From DASSBG01 sp035699085 (GTDB lineage Bacteria; Pseudomonadota; Gammaproteobacteria; Xanthomonadales; Rhodanobacteraceae): DNA of 21,782 nucleotides. Of the stretch, positions 1-6,523 are shown in pieces. The stretch spans positions 1-21,782 of the forward strand of contig DASSBG010000005.1 in the NCBI GenBank assembly GCA_035699085.1, read 5' to 3'. Below the pieces are notes generated by a model. The model was not told the DNA's origin and did not search any database. It was given only the letters and a program-made list of their open reading frames with translations. Position 1 is the stretch's first letter, and the number at the start of each line of letters is the position of its first letter. Both the position numbers and the translations under genes were made by a program.

Positions 1-21
1 CCCGGACGGATGCCGATCGGC

Positions 22-909
22 TCAGCCCTTGCGCCGCGCGCGCGGGTGCGCGGCGTCGTAGACCTTCGCCAGGTGCTGGAAGTCGAGGTGGGTGTAGATC
101 TGCGTGGTGGCGATGTCGGCGTGGCCGAGCAGCTCCTGCACCGCGCGCAGCTCGCCCGACGATTCCAGCAGGTGGCTGGCGCAGGAGTGGCGCAAAAGGT
201 GTGGGTAGACGTTGCGCGGCAAGCCGCTTTTCAGCGCCGCCTGCTTCAGGCGCAGCTGCACCGAGCGCGGACTCAGCGGCGCGCCGCCGCGGCCGCGGAA
301 TACCGGCTGGTCCGGCGCCGCGCCGTCGGCCGCCAGCGCCCTCAGGGCCTCGCGTGCGTGCCGCCCGATCGGCACGATGCGGGTCTTGCGGCCCTTGCCC
401 AGCACCCGCGCCTGGCCATCGTCGAGGTCGACATCACCCCAGCGCAGACCGACCAGCTCGGCCAGCCGCAGGCCGGACGAATAGAACAGCTCCAGCATCG
501 CCCGATCGCGCCGCGCCAGGGCGCCGTTCGCGGGCAGCTCGACCAGCGCCCGCGCCTCGTCGGCGTCAAGCACCTCCGGCAGGCGCCGCTGCCGCCGCGG
601 CGCACGCAGCCCGGCGGCCGGATCGCCCTGCAGCCGGCCTTCGCGCACCAGGTGGCGGAACAGGCCGCGGCAGGCGCACAGCAGCCTCTGCAGACTGGCC
701 GGCGAGAGGCCGGCGCGGTGCTCGCGCGCCACCAGGCCACGCAGGCGGTCGGCGTCGAGCTGGTCGAACCGCTCGATGGCTTCCTCGTGCATCCAGACTT
801 GCAGCTTGCCGAGGTCGCGCCCGTAGGCCGCCAGCGTATGCGGCGACAGCTGGCGGGCGCGCAGCTGCGCCAGCCAGCCGTCGATGGCCGCGGCGACGGT
901 GTCAGGCAT
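22..909 (-). CDS. xerC: Tyrosine recombinase XerC
   Basis: Site-specific recombinase that, with XerD, resolves chromosome dimers at dif during cell division (known for the family). The 295-aa product has an N-terminal SAM-like core-binding domain (about residues 5-90) and a C-terminal catalytic domain. The full catalytic set is visible: Arg148 in SSGLRLAEL, Lys172 in GKGRKTR, His237 and Arg240 in HLLRHS, His263 in LLGHAD, and nucleophile Tyr272 in TQIYTHLD. The ATG at 907-909 overlaps the end of the DUF484 gene by 8 bases, so translation is probably coupled. It is the last gene seen of the lptM-dapF-DUF484-xerC operon. That context and the length favour XerC over XerD. The stop lies 21 bases from the window edge. 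Confidence 0.96.
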   Translation of the reverse strand: MPDTVAAAIDGWLAQLRARQLSPHTLAAYGRDLGKLQVWMHEEAIERFDQLDADRLRGLVAREHRAGLSPASLQRLLCACRGLFRHLVREGRLQGDPAAGLRAPRRQRRLPEVLDADEARALVELPANGALARRDRAMLELFYSSGLRLAELVGLRWGDVDLDDGQARVLGKGRKTRIVPIGRHAREALRALAADGAAPDQPVFRGRGGAPLSPRSVQLRLKQAALKSGLPRNVYPHLLRHSCASHLLESSGELRAVQELLGHADIATTQIYTHLDFQHLAKVYDAAHPRARRKG

Positions 910-1591
910 CGTCGTCGCGGAAGCGCAGCAGTGCCGCCGTCACCGCCTCGGCAATCAGCTTGAGGAAGATCGTGCCGATGCCGGGGTGGAAACGGTTGGC
1001 CTCGAGACTGCCAATGGCCAGCATGCCGGAGTGGCCGAGGCGCATCAGTGCCACCGAACGGACGTCGGCGGCGCTGTCACCGAACAGCGCGATCAGTTTG
1101 TCTGCAGACAGCCGGCCGCAGAGCGGCTCATGGCGCTTCAGGAAGTCCGTGAACTCGGGCCAGGCCGCCGCGCCGCCATCGCGCTGGACCAGCCATTCGG
1201 CGTGCGGCAGCGACTCGTGGCGCGCGAACAGCACCAGCCGCACCAGATCGGTGCCGAAATCCTCGGTGAGGCCGCCGACCACGCTGCGCACCGTCTGCTC
1301 CAGGGTCGACGCCCGCATCAGGGTGAGGTTGAGCGAATGCACCTGCACCATCAGCTGCTCGTTCTCGCCGGCGATCTCGACCAGCTCGGCCAGCCGCCGC
1401 GTCTGCGCCGCGTTTGAGGCCCGCAACGTTTCCAGCTGGTAGCCGGCCAGCGAGGCCGCCGGGCCCTGCTCGCGCGGCACCTGCAGGTGCATCGCGAGGT
1501 CGGGGAAATCCTTGAGGAAGGCCGGGTGCCGGCGCAGGTAGGCCGCCACTTCCATGGCGTCCAGCCCTTCCTTCAGCTTCATCTCCGTCAT
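902..1591 (-). CDS. DUF484 family protein (GAF-like, xerC-associated)
   Basis: The 229-aa protein belongs to the DUF484 family, which sits between dapF and xerC in many gammaproteobacteria; its biochemical role is not established. The N-terminus has the family pattern of a short helical segment ending in YLRRHPAFLKDFPDL. A helical, probably coiled-coil stretch follows (about residues 45-95), then a GAF-like C-terminal domain ending in LGHSGMLAIGS and a helix. I chose the ATG at 1589-1591 because a strong GGGGAGG ribosome-binding site lies 7 bases upstream and because it overlaps the dapF stop as ATGA. The reading frame stays open further upstream, but that part lies inside dapF and is arginine-rich shadow sequence. 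The 3' end overlaps xerC by 8 bases. Confidence 0.9.
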   Translation of the reverse strand: MTEMKLKEGLDAMEVAAYLRRHPAFLKDFPDLAMHLQVPREQGPAASLAGYQLETLRASNAAQTRRLAELVEIAGENEQLMVQVHSLNLTLMRASTLEQTVRSVVGGLTEDFGTDLVRLVLFARHESLPHAEWLVQRDGGAAAWPEFTDFLKRHEPLCGRLSADKLIALFGDSAADVRSVALMRLGHSGMLAIGSLEANRFHPGIGTIFLKLIAEAVTAALLRFRDDDA

Positions 1592-2460
1592 GCGTGTCCT
1601 CCCCGTCCATTGTCTTCGGCCTCGCCGCCCCAACGGCCCTCGTAGACGAAGCAGGTCGGCCCGCCCAGCCACACGGGCGCCTCGCCGCCGGCCCAGTCCA
1701 CCTCGAGCGTGCCACCGGGCAGGGTAACGCGCACGTGGCCGTCAAGGCGAGCCTCGTGCGCCAGCACCACCACCGCGGCGCAGGCGCCGCTGCCGCAGGC
1801 GAGCGTCCAGCCGGCGCCGCGTTCGTGCACGCGCAGTTCGATGGCGTCGCGCGCGACGACCCGCGCCAACCCCACGTTGCAGCCCTGCGGAAAACGCGGA
1901 TGCGTCGTGATCCGCGGTGCCAACGCGCGCCAGCGTGGCGCGTCGATATCCTCCACCGGCAGCACGGCATGGGGGTTGCCCATCGAGACCGCCGCGACCT
2001 CGACGGTCTCGCCGTCGACATCCAGCGCGTAGCGGGCGGCTTGGGCCGGCGCCGCCAGCGGGATGGCGGCCGGGGCGAACCGAGGCGGACCCATGTTGAC
2101 CCGCACGCTGCCATCGCCGTGCGCGCGCACGGTCACCGGCCCGGACGGGCTCTCCAGGCGGGTCTCGCTGTCGACCGGCAGGGCGCCATCGCGCAGCAAC
2201 CATGCGGCGACGCAGCGGGCGCCGTTGCCGCACTGGCCGGCGCGGCTGCCGTCGGCGTTCCAGATCCCGTAGCGGAATGCGCAGCTCGTGTCGCGCGCCG
2301 GCTCGACGCTGAGCAATTGGTCAAAGCCGATGCCGCGGCGGCGGTCGCCGGCGCGGGCGATGTCGTCGGCCGTCGGCAGCGGCTGACCGGCGCGGGCGTC
2401 GATCAGGGCGAAATCGTTGCCGGCGCCATGCATCTTGGTGAAGCGCCAGGCGCCGCTCAT
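1588..2460 (-). CDS. dapF: Diaminopimelate epimerase
   Basis: Cytoplasmic enzyme that converts LL- to meso-diaminopimelate, the penultimate step of lysine synthesis and the source of the peptidoglycan cross-linking residue. The 290-aa product opens with FTKMHGAGNDF, the family start signature. Both catalytic cysteines are present: Cys77 in GQCGNGARC and Cys222 in ACGSGACA, preceded by the substrate-contacting ERG motif. It is slightly longer than the E. coli enzyme (274 aa), with extra residues at the C-terminus (GGEAEDNGRGGHA). The ATG at 2458-2460 overlaps the stop of the upstream lipoprotein gene (ATGA), and its own stop overlaps the DUF484 start in the same way. The open frame continues to 3519, but that extension is arginine/glutamine-rich antisense shadow of other genes. 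Confidence 0.96.
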   Translation of the reverse strand: MSGAWRFTKMHGAGNDFALIDARAGQPLPTADDIARAGDRRRGIGFDQLLSVEPARDTSCAFRYGIWNADGSRAGQCGNGARCVAAWLLRDGALPVDSETRLESPSGPVTVRAHGDGSVRVNMGPPRFAPAAIPLAAPAQAARYALDVDGETVEVAAVSMGNPHAVLPVEDIDAPRWRALAPRITTHPRFPQGCNVGLARVVARDAIELRVHERGAGWTLACGSGACAAVVVLAHEARLDGHVRVTLPGGTLEVDWAGGEAPVWLGGPTCFVYEGRWGGEAEDNGRGGHA

Positions 2461-2594
2461 GGCGTGGCGCTGGAGGCGCTGCCGGCGGGCGCGGGCGCCG
2501 GCGGCCGCACCAAGGGTCCCTTGTTGCCGCAGCCGGCAACCATGGCGCCGATCAAGGCGAGCGCAGCGAGGCGGAGAAGGGCGCGCTTGGACAT
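2457..2594 (-). CDS. lptM: LPS-assembly lipoprotein LptM (YifL family)
   Basis: A 45-aa lipoprotein that begins MSKRALLRL, has a hydrophobic h-region, and carries a lipobox VAGC with the modified cysteine at residue 22. The mature part starts CGNKGPLV, the hallmark of LptM/YifL, and ends in a Pro/Ala/Ser-rich tail. In E. coli, LptM is encoded just upstream of dapF and helps the LptDE complex mature in the outer membrane; the same gene order here supports the call. The stop overlaps the dapF ATG by 4 bases (ATGA). The gene is short and easily missed. The ATG at 2592-2594 is the natural start because it gives a compact signal peptide with an SKR positive n-region. Confidence 0.9.
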   Translation of the reverse strand: MSKRALLRLAALALIGAMVAGCGNKGPLVRPPAPAPAGSASSATP

Positions 2595-2633
2595 GGCGTT
2601 GGCGGCGTTTGGCGTGCGGTGTGGGCGCGCTCA

Positions 2634-2639
2634 AGTATA
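2634..2639 (-). promoter_or_regulatory. Putative -10 box for the lptM-dapF-xerC operon
   Basis: The minus strand reads TATACT about 40 bases upstream of the lptM ATG, in an otherwise extremely GC-rich gap. It matches the sigma-70 -10 consensus at 5 of 6 positions. No good -35 hexamer lies 16-18 bases further upstream, so the assignment rests on the -10 alone. Confidence 0.4.
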
Positions 2640-2808
2640 GGCGACCGCGTCGCGCGCGGCGCCCGCAGCGGCGATCACTGCAGCGACCGGCGGCCGCGCC
2701 GCCCGCACAAAGACGCAGCGGCGGCCACGCTGCGGCAGCGGGTCCCGTGAGCAAAGCAAAGCACCGCGCACGCTGTCCGGCCGGCTGCCGGCGATGCCGA
2801 CGGCCGTG

Positions 2809-2814
2809 TACAGT
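2809..2814 (+). promoter_or_regulatory. Putative -10 box; predicted leaderless start of the 2821 gene
   Basis: TACAGT lies exactly 6 bases before the ATG at 2821. A sigma-70 start site normally falls 6-7 bases after the -10 box, which would place transcription initiation on the A of the ATG. This agrees with the absence of a ribosome-binding site at that start. Confidence 0.35.
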
Positions 2815-2820
2815 GACGCC

Positions 2821-3507
2821 ATGGACTGGACCGCGGCATTGCTGTGGCCGGCGACCGTGCTGCTGGTCGCGGCGGCGCTGTTTGCCTTGCTTGCGCTGCT
2901 GTCGGGCATTGGCACGGTGCGTCACTGGCGCCGTCGCCGGCGCGGCGCGGCCTGTTGGCGCGGCGCGTGGCTGCTGGTTTTCGCACTGGTGGCGCTGGTG
3001 CTGGCTGCGGGCGGCGTGGCGCTGCGCGGCTACCATGCATTGACCGGCGAAACCGCCGTGGCGCAGTTGCACGCACAGGCGCTGGCGCCGCAGCGCTGGC
3101 AGCTGACATTGCAGGTGCCGGGTGGCGAGCGGCGCCGCGTCCTGCTGGCGGGCGATGCCTTCCGCATCGAGGCGCGGGTGGTCAAGTGGCGCCTGCCGGC
3201 GCTGCTGGCCGGCGCGCCTCCGGTGTACCGCCTCGACCGGTTGTCCGGCCGCTACGACGATGTCGGCCAGGCACTGGAGGCGCAGCGAACGGTGGTTGCC
3301 CTGGCCGCGCCGCATGCCCTCGACCTGTGGACGCTGGAACGGCGCTTCCCGCAGTGGCTGCCGGCGGTGGATGCCGCCTGGGGCAGTGGCGCCTATATGC
3401 CGCTGGTCGACAACGGCAACTACCGGGTGACCCTGGCGGCCGCCGGCGGGCTGGTGGCGCGGCCGGCTGATGCGGCGACCGCGCGCGCAATCAGCGCCCG
3501 GCGTTGA
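2821..3507 (+). CDS. Two-helix inner-membrane protein of unknown function
   Basis: The 228-aa protein has two predicted transmembrane helices, about residues 6-29 and 48-68, separated by a very basic loop (RHWRRRRR) that should lie in the cytoplasm. The remaining roughly 160 residues should therefore also follow a membrane exit. They form a soluble domain with the patterns RWQLTLQVPGGERRR, VYRLDRLSGRY and YMPLVDNGNYRV. I recall similar Xanthomonadales proteins loosely labelled cation/multidrug efflux, but nothing in the sequence shows transport, so I assign no function. The ATG at 2821 is preferred to the in-frame ATG at 2794: the hydrophobic helix follows it directly and a -10-like box sits 6 bases upstream. 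It is divergent from lptM-dapF and convergent with phhA. Confidence 0.75.
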   Translation: MDWTAALLWPATVLLVAAALFALLALLSGIGTVRHWRRRRRGAACWRGAWLLVFALVALVLAAGGVALRGYHALTGETAVAQLHAQALAPQRWQLTLQVPGGERRRVLLAGDAFRIEARVVKWRLPALLAGAPPVYRLDRLSGRYDDVGQALEAQRTVVALAAPHALDLWTLERRFPQWLPAVDAAWGSGAYMPLVDNGNYRVTLAAAGGLVARPADAATARAISARR

Positions 3508-3527
3508 GCACGCCGACACCCCGCCAA

Positions 3528-4415
3528 TCAGACGTCGCCGCCGTCGTCCCAGCCCTCGCCACTGCCACGCTGGAACACGCGGTCGCTGTCCAGCACCTGG
3601 CGCGCGGGCCAGGCCGGCGCTTCCTTCAGGCGCGCGTAGATCGGCGTGAAGTCCGGTTGCGTCGCACTGATCAGTTGCTCGAAGCCCTCGATGACGAAAT
3701 AGCTGCGCTGGTAGGTGTCGATGCGGTACTGCGTGCGCATGATGCGCTCGAGGTCGAAGCCGATGCGGTTGGGCACCGGCGACTCCAGGCTGTAGACCGA
3801 CTCGCCCTGAGAGCTGACGATGCCGGAGCCGTAGATGCGCAAGCCCTTCGGCGTGTTGATCAGGCCGAACTCGACCGTGTACCAGTACAGCCGCGTCAGG
3901 TTGGCCAGCGCCTCGGGCCCCAGCTTTTCCGCCTTCAGGCCGCCGCAGCCGTAGGCCTGCATGTAGTCGGCGAACAGCGGGTCAACCAGCAGCGGCACGT
4001 GGCCGAAGAGGTCGTGGAACAGGTCCGGCTCCGAGATGTAGTCGAACTGGTCCGGCCGGCGGATCCACCAGGTGACGGGGAAGCGGCGCTGCGCCAGATG
4101 GTCGAAAAACACCTGCTCCGGCAACAGCCCCTCGACGCCGATCAGTTGCCAGCCGGTGGCATCGCGCAGGATGGCGTTGAGATCGTCGAAGCGCGGGATG
4201 GTGTCGGCGCCGATGCCGAGGGTGCGCTGGGCGTCCAGGAACTCGTCGCAGGCGCGCCCGGCCAGAATCTCGTGCTGGCGCGCGCAGAGCCGCTTCCAGA
4301 CGTCGTGGTCGGTGGCGCTGTAGCTGTCCCACGGCTGCTCGACCACCCCGGTGGCGTACACCGGAATGCTGCCGCGGTCGGTTTGTGCATGCTCGACGCG
4401 TTTGGGCACGGACAT
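3528..4415 (-). CDS. phhA: Phenylalanine 4-monooxygenase (phenylalanine hydroxylase)
   Basis: Iron- and pterin-dependent cytoplasmic enzyme that hydroxylates phenylalanine to tyrosine, the entry to phenylalanine degradation. The 295-aa length fits the bacterial single-domain form, with no N-terminal ACT regulatory domain. The ferrous iron ligands are visible: His134 and His139 in PDLFHDLFGHVP, and Glu182 in WYTVEFGL. RIYGSGIVSSQGES and the C-terminal IDTYQRSYFVIEGFEQL also match the family. I chose the ATG at 4413-4415 (MSVPKRVEHAQTDRG) because homologues begin in this way. The frame is open to 4529, but that extension crosses a perfect inverted repeat. No strong ribosome-binding site is visible. 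No lrp/phhR regulator or pterin-recycling phhB gene is adjacent. Confidence 0.95.
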   Translation of the reverse strand: MSVPKRVEHAQTDRGSIPVYATGVVEQPWDSYSATDHDVWKRLCARQHEILAGRACDEFLDAQRTLGIGADTIPRFDDLNAILRDATGWQLIGVEGLLPEQVFFDHLAQRRFPVTWWIRRPDQFDYISEPDLFHDLFGHVPLLVDPLFADYMQAYGCGGLKAEKLGPEALANLTRLYWYTVEFGLINTPKGLRIYGSGIVSSQGESVYSLESPVPNRIGFDLERIMRTQYRIDTYQRSYFVIEGFEQLISATQPDFTPIYARLKEAPAWPARQVLDSDRVFQRGSGEGWDDGGDV

Positions 4416-4468
4416 GGAACAGCTCGGGTTCGTCGTGGTTTTGCCAGCATACCCAGATGCCGCAACAG

Positions 4469-4494
4469 CTGCACGCACCGCCTGCTGCGTGCAG
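4469..4494. promoter_or_regulatory. Perfect 9-bp inverted repeat upstream of phhA
   Basis: CTGCACGCA and TGCGTGCAG flank an 8-base spacer, 54-79 bases upstream of the phhA ATG. The arms are fully complementary. No T-run follows on either strand, so it is not a usual terminator. A regulator-binding site or a 5'-UTR hairpin for phhA is plausible. It does not match the TyrR/PhhR box (TGTAAA-N6-TTTACA). Confidence 0.4.
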
Positions 4495-4540
4495 CGGCCG
4501 TTCAGGCCGCGCAGGCACTTGGCGGGCACCCGCGACCACC

Positions 4541-4560
4541 AATCGGGAATGGGAAGAGCC
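4541..4560 (+). repeat. Single GGGAATGGGAA-type intergenic element
   Basis: AATCGGGAATGGGAAGAGCC lies in the gap between phhA and the acyltransferase gene. The core CGGGAATGG recurs in direct and inverted form at 6390-6449 in this window. This style of G-rich pentamer/hexamer repeat is, from memory, common between genes in Xanthomonadales. Confidence 0.4.
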
Positions 4561-4599
4561 TTCGCGAAGCCACTATTGAGCTTCCATCGCGCCAGCGGC

Positions 4600-4605
4600 T
4601 ACGCT
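4600..4605 (+). promoter_or_regulatory. Putative -10 box; predicted leaderless start of the acyltransferase gene
   Basis: TACGCT sits exactly 6 bases before the ATG at 4612, the same spacing as TACAGT before the 2821 gene. The ATG has no purine-rich ribosome-binding site (GGCTACGCTTGGCGG precedes it), which fits a leaderless transcript. No clear -35 hexamer was found. Confidence 0.3.
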
Positions 4606-4611
4606 TGGCGG

Positions 4612-5397
4612 ATGAATCCGGCACCCCACCCTGACCGTCGCGACTGGCGGCGGCCACTGCGCTACATGCTGCGCGGACCGTGGGTGCTGGGCCTGATGCT
4701 GCTGGCGGTGCCGCTGGCGTTGTTGCAGACGCGCTGGGCAGCGCGCCGCCGCCTGCACGGCGAGCCGCTGGACCAGTGCATCGTGCGCTGGTGGTGTCGC
4801 CAGTTGCTGCGCGCCGTGGGCATGCATCCGCGACCGCACGGCGCGCCGCTGGCCGGGCCCGTGATGCTGGTCGCCAACCACAGTTCGTGGCTCGACATCG
4901 TGCTGTTGCATACCCAGCGCGCGGTCTGCTTCGTCGCCAAGGCCGAAATCGCGCGCTGGCCGCTGGTCGGTTTCATGGCGCGACGCTCCGGCACGATTTT
5001 CCACAGCCGCGGCAACACCGACTCGCTGAAACACACCATGCAGGCGATGACGCGGCGCATGCGGGAGGGCCGTGCGGTGGCCGCCTTTCCCGAGGGCGGT
5101 GCCGCCCATGGCACCCGGTTGAAGGTATTCCATGCGCGCATTTTCCAGGCGGCGCTGGACGCGCAGGCGCCGATTCAGCCAGTGGCGTTGCGCTACAGCC
5201 GTCACGGCCGGGCGCTGCCGGAGCTGGCCTTCGCGCCCGGCGAGAGCTTCTTCGGCAACGCCCTGCGCCTGCTCGGCGAGCCGCCGCTCGACGCGGAGGC
5301 GTTCTTCCTCGAGCCGCTGGTCGACCAAGGCCTCGGCCGCAAGCACCTGGCGCGAGAGGCGCGCGCCGAGGTGGCCGCGGCGCTGGGGCTCGAATGA
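4612..5397 (+). CDS. Lysophospholipid (1-acyl-glycerol-3-phosphate) acyltransferase, PlsC family
   Basis: The 261-aa membrane-associated acyltransferase would transfer an acyl chain to a lysophospholipid. Block I is NHSSWLD with catalytic His90 and Asp95. Block II is represented by FHSRGN (about residues 130-135), and block III is FPEGG (159-163), where the more usual sequence is FPEGT. One hydrophobic helix (about residues 23-40) should anchor it to the inner membrane. The substrate could be a lysophosphatidate or an ornithine-type lysolipid; lipid-specific OlsA-like relatives cannot be excluded, so I give no gene symbol. The stop overlaps the next gene's ATG (ATGA), indicating co-translation with the hydrolase. 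Confidence 0.88.
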   Translation: MNPAPHPDRRDWRRPLRYMLRGPWVLGLMLLAVPLALLQTRWAARRRLHGEPLDQCIVRWWCRQLLRAVGMHPRPHGAPLAGPVMLVANHSSWLDIVLLHTQRAVCFVAKAEIARWPLVGFMARRSGTIFHSRGNTDSLKHTMQAMTRRMREGRAVAAFPEGGAAHGTRLKVFHARIFQAALDAQAPIQPVALRYSRHGRALPELAFAPGESFFGNALRLLGEPPLDAEAFFLEPLVDQGLGRKHLAREARAEVAAALGLE

Positions 5398-6386
5398 GCA
5401 TCGGGACGGACGGCTTCCGGCCGCGTGGTCCGTGGCGAAACCCGCATGTGCAGACGATCGCCGCCTCCAGTCCGCTGCGCCGGGCCTGGGTGCGCCGTCG
5501 CGCAACGGACTTGCGTCGCCGTGCGCGCCAGGTGCTGGTCGACGCCGGTGGCGGCGTGCGCCTCAGCGGCCGCCACACGCCTCGGGCCAGCGGCACGTTG
5601 CCGCGCGGCCTGGCCGTGATGCTGCACGGTTGGGAGGGCAGCAGCGAGAGCAGCTACGTGTTGGAGAGCGGTGCGCGCCTGCTCGCCGAAGGCTGGGACG
5701 TGTTCCGGCTCAACCTGCGCGACCACGGCGGCAGCCACGCCCTGAACCCCGCGCTGTTCCACTCCGGGCTGGTCGATGAGGTGGTCGCGGCGGTCGCGCG
5801 GATCGCCGCGGAGCATGCGCCGCGGCCGCTGGTGCTGCTGGGCTTTTCGCTGGGCGGCAACTTCGCCCTGAGGGTGGCGCTGCGGGCGCCGGCGGCCGGC
5901 ATCGCGCTGGCGCGGGTTCTTGCCGTGGCGCCGGTGGTCGACCCCGCGCGCAGCATGCGCGCGCTGGAGGACGGGCTGCCGGTGTATTCGCGCTACTTCA
6001 TGCATCAATGGTGCGGGTCGCTGCGCCGCAAGCAGCGCGCCTTCCCGCAGACCCGCTACTTCGACTCGCACGAACTGCGCCTCGGGCTGCGCGAGCTGAC
6101 CCGGGTGCTGGTCCAGCGGCACACGGACTACGGCACGCTCGACAACTATCTGGACGCCTACAGCATCGCCGGCGACCGCCTGGCCACTCTCCAGGTCCCC
6201 GCGGCGATCCTCGCCGCACGTGACGATCCGGTGATCCCGGTTGTCGATTTCGAGGCGCTGGCCGCGCTGCCGGCGTTGCGTGTCGAGTTCACCGATCACG
6301 GCGGCCACTGCGCCTTTCTGCATGGCCTGCGCGGCCCCAGCTTCAGCGCCTTGTGGCTGGCTGCGCGAGCCGGGGGGATGGGGTAG
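5394..6386 (+). CDS. YheT/EMB8-family alpha/beta hydrolase
   Basis: The 330-aa cytoplasmic alpha/beta hydrolase belongs to the YheT (COG0429) group. The N-terminal family signature WRNPHVQTI is present (residues 14-22). The oxyanion region is MLHGWEGSSES. The nucleophile elbow is GFSLGGN with Ser152, the acid is Asp277 or Asp278 in AARDDPVIP, and the base is His305 in DHGGHCAF. The real substrate of this family is unknown; an esterase or lipase-like role fits its coupling to an acyltransferase. The ATG at 5394 overlaps the upstream stop. The C-terminal residues AGGMG and the stop codon are encoded by G-rich sequence that merges into the intergenic GGGAAT repeats, so the repeat may have altered the 3' end. 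Confidence 0.9.
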   Translation: MSIGTDGFRPRGPWRNPHVQTIAASSPLRRAWVRRRATDLRRRARQVLVDAGGGVRLSGRHTPRASGTLPRGLAVMLHGWEGSSESSYVLESGARLLAEGWDVFRLNLRDHGGSHALNPALFHSGLVDEVVAAVARIAAEHAPRPLVLLGFSLGGNFALRVALRAPAAGIALARVLAVAPVVDPARSMRALEDGLPVYSRYFMHQWCGSLRRKQRAFPQTRYFDSHELRLGLRELTRVLVQRHTDYGTLDNYLDAYSIAGDRLATLQVPAAILAARDDPVIPVVDFEALAALPALRVEFTDHGGHCAFLHGLRGPSFSALWLAARAGGMG

Positions 6387-6487
6387 GGCCGGGAATGGGG
6401 GTCGGGCAACAGGGAATGTTTGGCGCGTCGCGGCCATTCGCCATTCCCGATCCCCGGCATGCAAGCCAATCCCGAATCCCGGCTTTC
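6387..6487. repeat. GGGAATGGGG / CCATTCCCG inverted intergenic repeat cluster
   Basis: CGGGAATGG (6390-6398) is matched by its reverse complement CCATTCCCG (6441-6449). Related pieces are AGGGAATG (6411-6418) and CAATCCCGAATCCCGG (6467-6482). The cluster fills almost the whole gap between the hydrolase stop and the TPR gene promoter. The long inverted pair (42-base loop) could fold in RNA and reduce read-through, but no T-run is present. Confidence 0.55.
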
Positions 6488-6491
6488 AAGG

Positions 6492-6497
6492 CATAAT
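6492..6497 (+). promoter_or_regulatory. Putative -10 box of the TPR gene
   Basis: CATAAT (5 of 6 matches to TATAAT) lies 26 bases upstream of the TPR gene ATG, directly after the repeat cluster. A recognisable -35 box is lacking at 16-18 bases upstream. It would give a leader of about 20 bases. Confidence 0.4.
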
Positions 6498-6523
6498 CGA
6501 CCTTTGCATCTGGAACAACCGGC

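Noticed and set aside
10..1442. Long plus-strand open frames opposite xerC and the DUF484 gene
   Set aside because: They are Arg/Ala/Gln-rich antisense shadows. The minus-strand proteins show full catalytic motifs and overlapping operon structure.
2461..3519. N-terminal extension of the dapF reading frame
   Set aside because: The extension lies antisense to the 2821 membrane protein and over lptM, and has no domain pattern. DapF homologues begin near FTKMHGAGNDF.
3504..4634. 376-aa plus-strand frame opposite phhA
   Set aside because: phhA has all iron ligands and family motifs on the minus strand; the plus frame is low-complexity shadow.
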